11,804 nt of DNA, taken from contig JAFOMB010000012.1 of the NCBI GenBank assembly GCA_017419065.1, forward strand, positions 1-11,804, given 5' to 3'. The notes under the pieces are model-generated. The model made no database searches and had not been told where the DNA came from. It worked only from the letters and a program-made list of their open reading frames with translations. Origin of the DNA: Erysipelotrichaceae bacterium (GTDB taxonomy: Bacteria > Bacillota_I > Bacilli_A > Erysipelotrichales > Erysipelotrichaceae). The position numbers and the translations under genes were made by a program. Positions 6,791 to 11,804 of the stretch are shown here, in pieces (position 1 is the stretch's first letter; every line of letters starts with the position of its first letter).

Positions 6791-6808
6791 TTCCCTTTCT
6801 TTGTACTT

Positions 6809-6816
6809 ACGTACGT
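6809..6816. other. Palindrome ACGTACGT in the PTS operon leader
   Basis: An 8-bp perfect palindrome inside GTACTTACGTACGT, about 20-40 bp upstream of the EIIC start codon and downstream of the promoter candidate. It could be part of a second operator or mean nothing; no other copy is seen in the window. Confidence 0.2.
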
Positions 6817-6848
6817 TCCCCTTTCACGGTCTTTTTTTGGAATCTATA

Positions 6849-6869
6849 TTACAGAGACCGGAACTGTAA
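6849..6869. promoter_or_regulatory. Inverted repeat TTACAG-N9-CTGTAA at the PTS promoter
   Basis: Six-base perfect arms with 9-bp spacing overlap the -10 candidate and start-site region of the PTS operon promoter. The symmetric design suggests a protein-binding site, but only one copy is seen. Confidence 0.3.
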
Positions 6870-6895
6870 ATATAAAAGCTCAGGGCTTTTTCCAA
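6867..6895 (-). promoter_or_regulatory. Candidate promoter of the PTS/ADH operon
   Basis: Read leftward, TTGGAA (6890-6895) is followed after exactly 17 bp by TATTTA (6867-6872), a fair sigma-A promoter. Transcription would start near 6860, giving a leader of about 70 nt. Other hexamer pairs in this region score worse by eye. Confidence 0.45.
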
Positions 6896-6909
6896 CAATG
6901 AAATGGTTT

Positions 6910-6923
6910 TGTATGCGTTTTCA
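6910..6923. promoter_or_regulatory. Catabolite-responsive element (cre) for CcpA
   Basis: TGTATGCGTTTTCA matches the Bacillota cre consensus TGWAARCGYTWNCW at 13 of 14 positions, and its reverse complement does so too. The centre is about 56 bp upstream of the predicted PTS start site and about 20 bp from the -35 box. This supports carbon catabolite control of the PTS/ADH operon; whether repression or activation depends on the true start site. Confidence 0.6.
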
Positions 6924-6964
6924 TGACAACCTTGTTTTATCAATAATTCTTCCCAAAGGAAAAA

Positions 6965-6985
6965 CACATTTTCCTTCAAAATGTG
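6965..6985. promoter_or_regulatory. Probable operator 1 of the TetR-family regulator (upstream of PTS operon)
   Basis: CACATTTT-N5-AAAATGTG is a perfect inverted repeat with 8-bp arms (9-bp if the flanking A/T pair is counted). It matches the element at 7667-7687 at 20 of 21 positions when compared in inverse orientation, including the 5-bp centre. It lies between the regulator gene and the PTS operon, about 115 bp before the predicted PTS start site. Confidence 0.65.
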
Positions 6986-7011
6986 TAACAATTTCCCTCT
7001 TCTGTGCAACA

Positions 7012-7032
7012 TAAAAACCTGTTTTCACAGGT
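7012..7032 (-). terminator. Intrinsic terminator of the TetR-family gene
   Basis: Read leftward, ACCTGT-GAAA-ACAGGT (7032-7017) is followed by TTTTTAT. It lies 24 bp after the stop codon and separates the regulator from the PTS operon, so the latter needs its own promoter. Confidence 0.8.
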
Positions 7033-7056
7033 CTTATGTCTCATTCTGTTTCCCTT

Positions 7057-7593
7057 CTATTCCAGCGTCTGTGACTGCAGTCTCTCGATGACCGGAACGA
7101 ATTCATTGAGCGTGACACTGTTGAGCGGATTGTCCACCCCGGTCCAGAAGGTGATGCACATGAGGGAACCGAAGACGTTGTATAAGACCGGATAGATGTC
7201 AAGTCTCGGATCATTGCCTGCCTTCTTTCTGTCCAGGATATCGCCCTTATAGGAGCGTATGTGGAGCTCCACCACTTCCTGCAGGAACTCATAATCGCGG
7301 TATCTGCCCAGAAAAGCCCTGAAAAATGGGCGGTTTTCACGGATAAAGGAGATGATCTCCTCGTTGTATCTGCCTTCCGATCTCTCCACGATCTCCCGGT
7401 ATTTCTCCAGGAAACGGGAAGCCAGCTTCCGCTTCTGATCATAGATATCTTCATAGTAGTTGTAGTAGGAGCGGCGGTTGCACTGGGCCATCTCCGTGAT
7501 CTCCCGTATGCGGATCTCATCGACTCTTTTCTGCGCATAGAGTTCCAGGAAGGCTCTGTCTATTCTCTGTTCGATATCTGTCTTCTGAAACAT
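7057..7593 (-). CDS. TetR/AcrR-family transcriptional regulator
   Basis: This 178-residue DNA-binding regulator has the usual TetR size. The N-terminal helix-turn-helix lies at about residues 27-48: IRIREITEMAQCNRRSYYNYYEDIYD matches the TetR pattern of VxxIxxxAGVxxxTFYxYFxxKxxL. The rest is an all-helical ligand/dimer domain without a recognisable subclass; the form with TFWTGVDNPL near 149-158 recalls TetR-like C-terminal domains seen in Bacillota. The ATG at 7593 is preceded by GGGGAG 12 nt upstream, a long spacing. It is transcribed in the same direction as the PTS operon but ends in its own terminator. Near-identical inverted repeats precede both it and the PTS operon, so autoregulation plus control of the operon is the natural reading. 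The ligand is unknown; the substrate or a product of the dehydrogenase is a guess. Confidence 0.9.
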   Translation of the reverse strand: MFQKTDIEQRIDRAFLELYAQKRVDEIRIREITEMAQCNRRSYYNYYEDIYDQKRKLASRFLEKYREIVERSEGRYNEEIISFIRENRPFFRAFLGRYRDYEFLQEVVELHIRSYKGDILDRKKAGNDPRLDIYPVLYNVFGSLMCITFWTGVDNPLNSVTLNEFVPVIERLQSQTLE

Positions 7594-7637
7594 ATGTATC
7601 TCATTCTCCCCTTTTTGTGTAACATGTTCGTACTAAC

Positions 7638-7643
7638 ATTTTA
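7638..7643 (-). promoter_or_regulatory. Candidate -10 box of the TetR-family gene
   Basis: Read leftward, TAAAAT lies 45 bp before the start codon. The -35 hexamer at 17 bp (CATGAT) is poor and directly abuts the operator at 7667-7687, so a bound regulator would lie at the edge of the polymerase site. Confidence 0.35.
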
Positions 7644-7666
7644 CCCCATACAGAAGAAGAATCATG

Positions 7667-7687
7667 CACATTTTTAAGGAAAATGTG
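7667..7687. promoter_or_regulatory. Probable operator 2 of the TetR-family regulator (own promoter)
   Basis: CACATTTT-TAAGG-AAAATGTG is a perfect 8-bp-arm inverted repeat, 74 bp upstream of the regulator's start codon. The only difference from operator 1 (inverse complement) is one base in the centre, G versus T. Two copies at the two promoters of one locus are the main evidence. Confidence 0.65.
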
Positions 7688-7700
7688 ATACATGAAACCG

Positions 7701-7725
7701 GGAAAGAAAAGCACCTTTGAGGTGC
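7701..7725 (-). terminator. Intrinsic terminator after the WYL regulator and small ORF
   Basis: Read leftward, GCACC-TCAAA-GGTGC is followed by TTTTCTTTCC. The stem begins immediately after the TGA of the small ORF. It shares 20 identical bases with the terminator at 3078-3100. Confidence 0.8.
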
Positions 7726-7863
7726 TCATCGTTCTATGAATTCATGATAGAAGAACCAGTTCTTATGTTCCTCTTCCTCTTTCAACTCCTGAAGGATACT
7801 GAATGCTTCTTCTTTACTGTATCCTTCTTCCAGGAGTTTCTCCAGGATCTCTTCTTCATTCAT
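7726..7863 (-). CDS. Small acidic protein of 45 aa, unknown function
   Basis: The ORF starts with ATG at 7863, overlapping the end of the WYL regulator gene by 8 nt (the ATGAATGA overlap links its start to the regulator's stop), and ends at a TGA touching the terminator stem. The protein begins MNEEEILEKLLEEGYSKEEA and ends FFYHEFIER. It is rich in Glu, Leu and Lys and would form one or two amphipathic helices, the second being QELKEEEEHKNW. The precise fit between an overlapping start and an adjacent terminator argues that it is translated: without it the terminator would sit 130 bp past the regulator stop. It does not match a family I can name. It could be a partner or modulator of the WYL protein, which is inference from position only. 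Confidence 0.65.
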   Translation of the reverse strand: MNEEEILEKLLEEGYSKEEAFSILQELKEEEEHKNWFFYHEFIER

Positions 7864-8824
7864 ATCTCTTCAGTAAGTCCTTTATAGTCTCTTTGAACTC
7901 TTCTCTGAGATCTTCCGGTTCCAGGATCTCCATGGAATCAAGATACTGCTGAGCCAGATACTTCGCTCCGGTTCTCGATGTCCTTACTGACATGAGGAAG
8001 GAATCGCCGTCTTCCGCTTCGACTCTGACTTCGCTTCCGAAGAGGTCTATCATCTGATCCATGATGGATTCCCGACATCTAAATAAGACTCTTTCCATCT
8101 CTCCGGAATACATGAAGAGCTTGTTTTTGGCGTACTCATAGGCATCGCTGTCTTTGGAGAGAGGTCTCGCCTTTTCCTCAAGTATGACAGCCTTCTTCAT
8201 CTTGTCCAGACGGTAGTGCGCAAAGCCTTCGTGATTCCTGGAAGTAGAGACCATGTAGGCTCTTGATTCACTGTAGACGATATATCTGGGCTCCACTTCA
8301 TAGACGTTTTCCCTCTTCGGGACGAGCTTCTTGTTTTTATCGTAGTGGCAGTAGATAAACTGTATGGCTTTCCTGTCTCTGATCGCTTCCGATACCGTTT
8401 CGATATTGTACAGGAGTTCATGGTTATCGGTCTTCTGACTGTTGGGCATATAGACCTTGTCCCGGTATTCCTTCTGCTGGTACTTGCTCAGGAAGGATAA
8501 GAGCTTCTTGATGAGCTGGTCAGACTGCTTCTGGGATATGAAGTGGGAGGAGTGGATGGCATTGCATAAAAGAAGCACTTCTGCCTTCTCCAAAGACCTC
8601 TCTTCCAGGAAATATCCCCTTCCGTTATCTTCATAGTTGGAGACCGGATAGCCGCTTTCGATGAGATTCTCGATATTCGCATAGAGGGTCCTTCTCTCCA
8701 TGGTCATCCCGTAGTCTCTCTCCAGGATCTCTCTGATTTCTTTCGCACTGAGTATGTGATCCTGATCGGAATACCTGCGCAGGATATCCAGTAAAGCCAG
8801 TACATTCTGTTTCTTTTCGCCCAT
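7856..8824 (-). CDS. WYL-domain transcriptional regulator with N-terminal HTH
   Basis: This 322-residue protein has the standard layout of the WYL regulators. An N-terminal winged helix-turn-helix (about 8-72) contains SAKEIREILERDYGMTMERRTLYANIENLIESGYPV, the HTH_11/DeoR-like pattern. The WYL domain spans about 135-215, with AIRDRKAIQFIYCHYD, then VEPRYIVYSESRAYMVSTSRN and FAHYRLDKM; the usual WYL tripeptide is replaced by AYM (189-191). A C-terminal WCX-like segment (about 225-320) ends in LKDLLKRYE. Members bind DNA and sense ligands, sometimes nucleotides or single-stranded DNA, and act in stress, phage defence or metabolism. No defence genes are nearby, so its target is unknown. GAGGTGA lies 4 nt before the ATG. 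It is followed by an overlapping 45-aa ORF. Confidence 0.9.
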   Translation of the reverse strand: MGEKKQNVLALLDILRRYSDQDHILSAKEIREILERDYGMTMERRTLYANIENLIESGYPVSNYEDNGRGYFLEERSLEKAEVLLLCNAIHSSHFISQKQSDQLIKKLLSFLSKYQQKEYRDKVYMPNSQKTDNHELLYNIETVSEAIRDRKAIQFIYCHYDKNKKLVPKRENVYEVEPRYIVYSESRAYMVSTSRNHEGFAHYRLDKMKKAVILEEKARPLSKDSDAYEYAKNKLFMYSGEMERVLFRCRESIMDQMIDLFGSEVRVEAEDGDSFLMSVRTSRTGAKYLAQQYLDSMEILEPEDLREEFKETIKDLLKRYE

Positions 8825-8841
8825 GTTCTCACCTCGATTTC

Positions 8842-8847
8842 ATTGTA
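8842..8847 (-). promoter_or_regulatory. Candidate -10 box of the WYL regulator gene
   Basis: Read leftward, TACAAT lies 17 bp upstream of the start codon. The -35 region is weak. The predicted transcript would start close to the Shine-Dalgarno sequence. Confidence 0.35.
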
Positions 8848-8878
8848 GCAGACATGGCGTATTTTTAGATCAGGGAAA

Positions 8879-8901
8879 GAAAAAAGACCCTTTCAGGTCT
8901 T
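8879..8901 (-). terminator. Intrinsic terminator of the zinc-ribbon gene
   Basis: Read leftward, AAGACC-TGAAAG-GGTCTT is followed by TTTTTC. The stem begins directly after the TAG stop codon. It isolates the zinc-ribbon gene from the WYL regulator. Confidence 0.8.
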
Positions 8902-9321
8902 CTAGAATTTCCTGTCACAGGAATTGCAGCAGTACTTCTCCTCGCGAAGAAGACAGCCTCCCAGCACGATCTTTCCCTGCTTTATTTCTTCTTCCATCTC
9001 TTCCGACATGACAGGATAGCCGTAGATGATCTTCGCGATATCCCTGCTTCCGCAATACGGACACTTTCTCTTCTTCAGGAATACCGTTACGGCATAAGGC
9101 ATTCCGACCACGGCATTTTCAGTCTCAGGATCCCTTCCTTCTTCCTTCAGGATCTCAATAAGTCTGTCATGGATCTCAAAGAGTTCTGTATTCTCGAACA
9201 TCTCACTCTGATATCCCAGATCCTTTAACAGAGGCAGGGTCCTGTATTCTGTAAGTCCTTCTTCTTCGATAGTGTCATAGAGCTGCTGGACCATATAGTC
9301 GATCATCATTTCTGTATTCAT
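8902..9321 (-). CDS. Small zinc-ribbon protein, function unknown
   Basis: This 139-residue soluble protein has two parts. Residues 1-65 are a helical, acidic region (MNTEMMIDYMVQQLYDTIEEEG onwards). The C-terminal half is a zinc ribbon: CPYCGS at 87-92 and CNSC at 132-135 give a CxxC-CxxC set, with an additional Cys at 123 and 131. Between them IIYGYPVMSEEMEEEIKQGKIVLGGC (98-123) matches a recurrent arrangement seen in small uncharacterised bacterial proteins, where YGxP and GKIVLGGC are conserved. GGAGGT lies 7 nt before the ATG, and a TATATT -10-like box sits at 9336-9341, so it is a single-gene unit with its own terminator. I cannot assign a function; nucleic acid or protein binding through the ribbon is possible. 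Confidence 0.85.
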   Translation of the reverse strand: MNTEMMIDYMVQQLYDTIEEEGLTEYRTLPLLKDLGYQSEMFENTELFEIHDRLIEILKEEGRDPETENAVVGMPYAVTVFLKKRKCPYCGSRDIAKIIYGYPVMSEEMEEEIKQGKIVLGGCLLREEKYCCNSCDRKF

Positions 9322-9335
9322 CTTTTCTACCTCCG

Positions 9336-9341
9336 AATATA
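9336..9341 (-). promoter_or_regulatory. Candidate -10 box of the zinc-ribbon gene
   Basis: Read leftward, AAAGTATATTCGG contains TATATT just upstream of the GGAGGT Shine-Dalgarno. The -35 at 17 bp (TCTTTA) is weak. Confidence 0.3.
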
Positions 9342-9385
9342 CTTTCTCATAAAGGGAATAAAGAGCGGTCGCCTGAAAGGGGACA

Positions 9386-9410
9386 ATAAAAAGAGATCTT
9401 TCGATCTCTT
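9386..9410 (-). terminator. Intrinsic terminator of the MORN/AAA+ gene
   Basis: Read leftward, AAGAGATC-GAAA-GATCTCTT is a perfect 8-bp stem followed by TTTATT, starting 4 bp after the stop codon. Confidence 0.88.
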
Positions 9411-9414
9411 ATGT

Positions 9415-11804
9415 TCAGATATCGAGATCCTCATCAGTGATGGTCAGGATCTCCTCGTTGGTAAGGCTGCCCAGATCGACTTCGTTGATCCGGCGGTTAT
9501 GGACCTGTATGATGCGGTCGGCGGTATTGCGGGCGCCTCTCGCATTCCCGAAGTCCTTCTTTGAGGATTCTCTCTTTATGAGTTCGAGGACCTTTGTCTT
9601 TTCGATCCTTGTCTGATAGCCTCTTCTTCTAAGATCGCTTAAGAGGATCTCAGAGAGCTCTTCAGCGGTATAGTCCTCGAATTCGATCGTCCGGGAAAGA
9701 CGGCTCCTGAGGCCCGGATTCGCGTCTAGGAAGCTGTTCATATCCCCGGTATAGCCGGCCAGGATGACCGCCAGCTTATCGCGGTTGTTTTCGATCTCGG
9801 CGACCAGGGTATTCACCGCTTCCAGTCCGAATGTGTCTCCCTCGCCGCTGACTAAGGAGTAGGCCTCATCGATGAAGAGGACGCCTCCCAAAGCCTTCCG
9901 TACGACTTCCCTGACCTTCAGGGCCGTTTCACCCTGATATCTTCCGACTAAGTCGCTTCGTCCGCATTCCACAAAGACATCAGCCCTTTTCAGAAGACCC
10001 AGTTCATAGTAGAGATGACCCAGTAATCTGGCGACAGTCGTCTTTCCGGTACCCGGGTTTCCGGTAAAGACCATATTCAAAGGGATGATGCCTCCGGCGA
10101 TGGAGAGGCCTCTTCTCTGACTCTCGTTGCGGACTTCGATCGTCTTGACGAGATCGGAGATCTCCTTCTTGACGCCCGGAAGACCGATGAGATGATTCAG
10201 TTTATCCATATAGAAGCGAAGAGATCCTTCGTCCTGTTCGATCTCACCGAAGTCTTCGGCTTTCAGTACCTGCAAAGCTTCTAAGTCGCTTCCGTCAAAG
10301 CTCTCGGCCAGACGCAGCGCCTGTTTTTCGATGGCTTCATCGAGAAGTCTTCTGGCATATCTCGCATTGTCGAAGGTATCGTCGATCTTCTCCTTCGTGA
10401 TCTTCGATAAGATGACGGCTCTCGCATCCTTTTCGATGAAGAAGGAACGTAACAGCGCCATGGATGTCAGGATGTCCGTGAGTTCTTCACTGCTGTAATC
10501 CGGGATATTGATCTTGTGGTCGAAGCGGGAGGAAAGACCCGGATTGGCATTGCGGATCATATCCTGCATCTCACTTTGATAGCCGGCTAAGATGACACAG
10601 AATTCGCCCCTGTGGTCTTCCATATCCTTTAACAGAGTGTCGATCGCTTCCTTGCCGAAGTCATTGGAAGAATCCTTTCGGTATAAGGTATAGGCTTCAT
10701 CGATGAAGAGGGTGCCGCCTCTGGCTTTTTCAATGACTTCCCTGGTCTTCTTTTCCGTCTGTCCGATGTATTCTCCCACCAGTCCGGAACGGTCAGCTTC
10801 GATGAAATTTTCTCCCGGGAGTATCCCTAAGTCATGCAGCATCCTGCCGATGATCCTGGCCACAGTCGTCTTTCCGGTGCCCGGATTCCCCGTCACGATG
10901 AAGTAGTAGCCCTGTTTCGGTCCCTGTATCCCCAGCATCTTCTGTCTCATCGCATCGACTTTGAAGCGCTTATAGATGCGGTCCAGCTGTTCCTTGACGA
11001 CGTCCATCCCGATGATGCCTCTGAAGTAAGGTCTCAATTCTTCGGCATAGCGCTCATCGTCCTCTTTCTGTACAGTCAGGTATTTCTCTTCATCGACGAT
11101 GAGTTCCGGCGTATTTCTTTCTGTTTCCTTTTCTTCTTCTCTGACGGCATTCCCCTTGGCGTCATAGCTCTTTATGACAGCGAGGAGCTCGCCTTTACGA
11201 TATTCGACGATCTGATAGGAACCGTCCTTCTTTGTCACGGTGAAGACCCCGTGCTTCCGGTTGTCGTCAAAGGTCCCTTCATAGGTCGACCCGTCCGCGT
11301 CCTTCAGGACGCCTCTGCCCTGACAGATCAGTCCGTTTTCATGACTGATCTCGCCTTCATAGACACTGCCGTCCGGATAGCGTATCACCGCGGTATTCAG
11401 TTCCACACCGTTTTCGTATTTCCCTTCCACTTCATAGCCGTCATTCCAGGTGTAGCGGAATGTTCCGGTGTATAAAACATCATTGCGGAAATAGCCGGTA
11501 ATGTGCTGATAAGGGAAAGACTGTGTGTATTCTAAAGAACCTTCTCCCTCACGGAGGTCATTCTTCCAGGAACCCTTATAGACAAAGCCGTCCTGATAGA
11601 TCTGTTCCCCTTCTCCTTCCCGGAGTCCGTCTTCCCAATATCCCTTATAGGATGTTCCGTTGTCAAAACTCGATTCGCCGTATCCATTGCGGATCGCATT
11701 GATCATATGTCCTCTGTAGACGGTCCCGGATGTATAGGTATAGACACCTTCTCCTGTCAGGGTGTTCTCATAGAAATCCCCTTCGTAGTGATCCCCTTCC
11801 GGAA
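9415..11804 (-). CDS. MORN-repeat protein with two CbbX/SpoVK-type AAA+ ATPase domains (partial, N-terminus beyond window)
   Basis: The reading frame stays open from the TGA at 9415 to the right edge. An ATG occurs at 11706, but the 32 codons before it (EGDHYEGDFYENTLTGEG and onwards) are further MORN repeats, so the true start is outside the window. Numbering from that ATG: residues 1-180 hold about seven MORN units (patterns such as YKGYWEDGLREGEG, YKGSWKNDLREGEG, YEGTFDDNRKHG). A charged linker (181-220) follows, then two AAA+ domains. Domain 1 has Walker A GNPGTGKT (273-280), Walker B LFIDEA (333-338), arginine finger R394 and sensor-2 NARYARR (447-453). Domain 2 has Walker A GNPGTGKT (549-556), Walker B LFIDEA (610-615), R669 and GNARGAR (720-726). 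All catalytic motifs are intact in both. These are the CfxQ/CbbX/SpoVK clade, also found in EccA of type VII secretion. MORN repeats usually bind membranes or proteins, so a membrane-associated remodelling ATPase is a reasonable inference. Confidence 0.93.
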   Translation of the reverse strand, partial: PEGDHYEGDFYENTLTGEGVYTYTSGTVYRGHMINAIRNGYGESSFDNGTSYKGYWEDGLREGEGEQIYQDGFVYKGSWKNDLREGEGSLEYTQSFPYQHITGYFRNDVLYTGTFRYTWNDGYEVEGKYENGVELNTAVIRYPDGSVYEGEISHENGLICQGRGVLKDADGSTYEGTFDDNRKHGVFTVTKKDGSYQIVEYRKGELLAVIKSYDAKGNAVREEEKETERNTPELIVDEEKYLTVQKEDDERYAEELRPYFRGIIGMDVVKEQLDRIYKRFKVDAMRQKMLGIQGPKQGYYFIVTGNPGTGKTTVARIIGRMLHDLGILPGENFIEADRSGLVGEYIGQTEKKTREVIEKARGGTLFIDEAYTLYRKDSSNDFGKEAIDTLLKDMEDHRGEFCVILAGYQSEMQDMIRNANPGLSSRFDHKINIPDYSSEELTDILTSMALLRSFFIEKDARAVILSKITKEKIDDTFDNARYARRLLDEAIEKQALRLAESFDGSDLEALQVLKAEDFGEIEQDEGSLRFYMDKLNHLIGLPGVKKEISDLVKTIEVRNESQRRGLSIAGGIIPLNMVFTGNPGTGKTTVARLLGHLYYELGLLKRADVFVECGRSDLVGRYQGETALKVREVVRKALGGVLFIDEAYSLVSGEGDTFGLEAVNTLVAEIENNRDKLAVILAGYTGDMNSFLDANPGLRSRLSRTIEFEDYTAEELSEILLSDLRRRGYQTRIEKTKVLELIKRESSKKDFGNARGARNTADRIIQVHNRRINEVDLGSLTNEEILTITDEDLDI
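10034..10050. repeat. Walker A-region DNA repeat, copy in AAA+ domain 2
   Basis: ACAGTCGTCTTTCCGGT occurs here and identically at 10862-10878. It encodes the GKTTVAR part of the P-loop in each AAA+ domain and reflects the paralogous domains, with unusually well conserved codons, rather than a mobile repeat. Confidence 0.7.
10862..10878. repeat. Walker A-region DNA repeat, copy in AAA+ domain 1
   Basis: This is the second copy of the 17-bp identity with 10034-10050. It could serve as a site of recombination that deletes one ATPase domain in frame, but no sign of that is seen. Confidence 0.7.

Noticed and set aside
6778..7056. A hidden EIIB or EIIA gene between the regulator and EIIC
   Set aside because: The short ORFs on both strands here lack any EIIA/EIIB motif (no phospho-His or Cys context), and the space is filled by regulatory elements.
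7041..7538. Arg/Ser-rich 165-aa leftward ORF overlapping the TetR gene
   Set aside because: It is the same stretch in another frame; its composition (Arg, Ser, Thr runs) is that of an out-of-frame reading.
7621..7628. AACATGTT palindrome near the TetR start as an operator
   Set aside because: It is short, has no second copy at the PTS promoter, and the 21-bp repeat pair is far better supported.
7856..9321. WYL regulator plus zinc-ribbon gene as a phage-defence island
   Set aside because: No nuclease, helicase, toxin or other effector is nearby, and the two genes are separate transcription units.
10834..11475. Rightward 213-aa ORF opposite the MORN/AAA+ gene
   Set aside because: It is antisense to clearly conserved MORN and AAA+ coding sequence, lacks a Shine-Dalgarno and family features, and is a frame shadow.
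9415..11706. A complete 763-aa MORN/AAA+ protein starting at the ATG at 11706
   Set aside because: The frame remains open to the window edge and the codons upstream encode further MORN repeats, so this Met is internal.

Overview
This window looks like chromosomal DNA of a low-to-mid GC member of the Bacillota. The PTS transporters, a CcpA-type cre site, strong Shine-Dalgarno sequences and intrinsic terminators support that. The style of codon use and gene families would fit an Erysipelotrichaceae-like gut bacterium, but this placement is a guess. No insertion sequence, phage gene or CRISPR array is visible.

Layout. At the left edge a leftward gene for a divergent glucose-superfamily PTS EIIC protein runs off the window. 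Divergent from it is a short rightward operon: a DJ-1/PfpI-family protein, then a MalY/PatB-type PLP-dependent C-S lyase. A tRNA-Ser(CGA) follows, apparently with its own extended -10 promoter inside the 3' end of the lyase gene, and then a terminator. Everything to the right reads leftward. A four-gene operon (transcription order right to left) encodes mannose-family PTS EIIC and EIID, an iron-containing alcohol dehydrogenase, and a membrane protein that I read as a degenerate, probably catalytically dead M28 peptidase. Upstream of it is a TetR-family regulator gene. Two nearly identical 21-bp inverted repeats, one before the PTS operon and one before the regulator gene, are the likely operators of this regulator. 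A cre-like site next to the PTS promoter adds probable catabolite control. The operon has no EIIA or EIIB gene in view.

Further right are a WYL-domain regulator with a 45-aa acidic ORF overlapping its stop codon, a small four-cysteine zinc-ribbon protein of unknown function, and a large protein with N-terminal MORN repeats and two CbbX/SpoVK-like AAA+ ATPase domains. That last ORF is open to the right edge, so its true start is outside the window.

The most promising module is the TetR / operator pair / EIIC-EIID / Fe-ADH / pseudo-M28 locus. It looks like a regulated uptake-and-reduction system with an unexplained membrane pseudo-enzyme. The second candidate is the MORN-AAA-AAA fusion.
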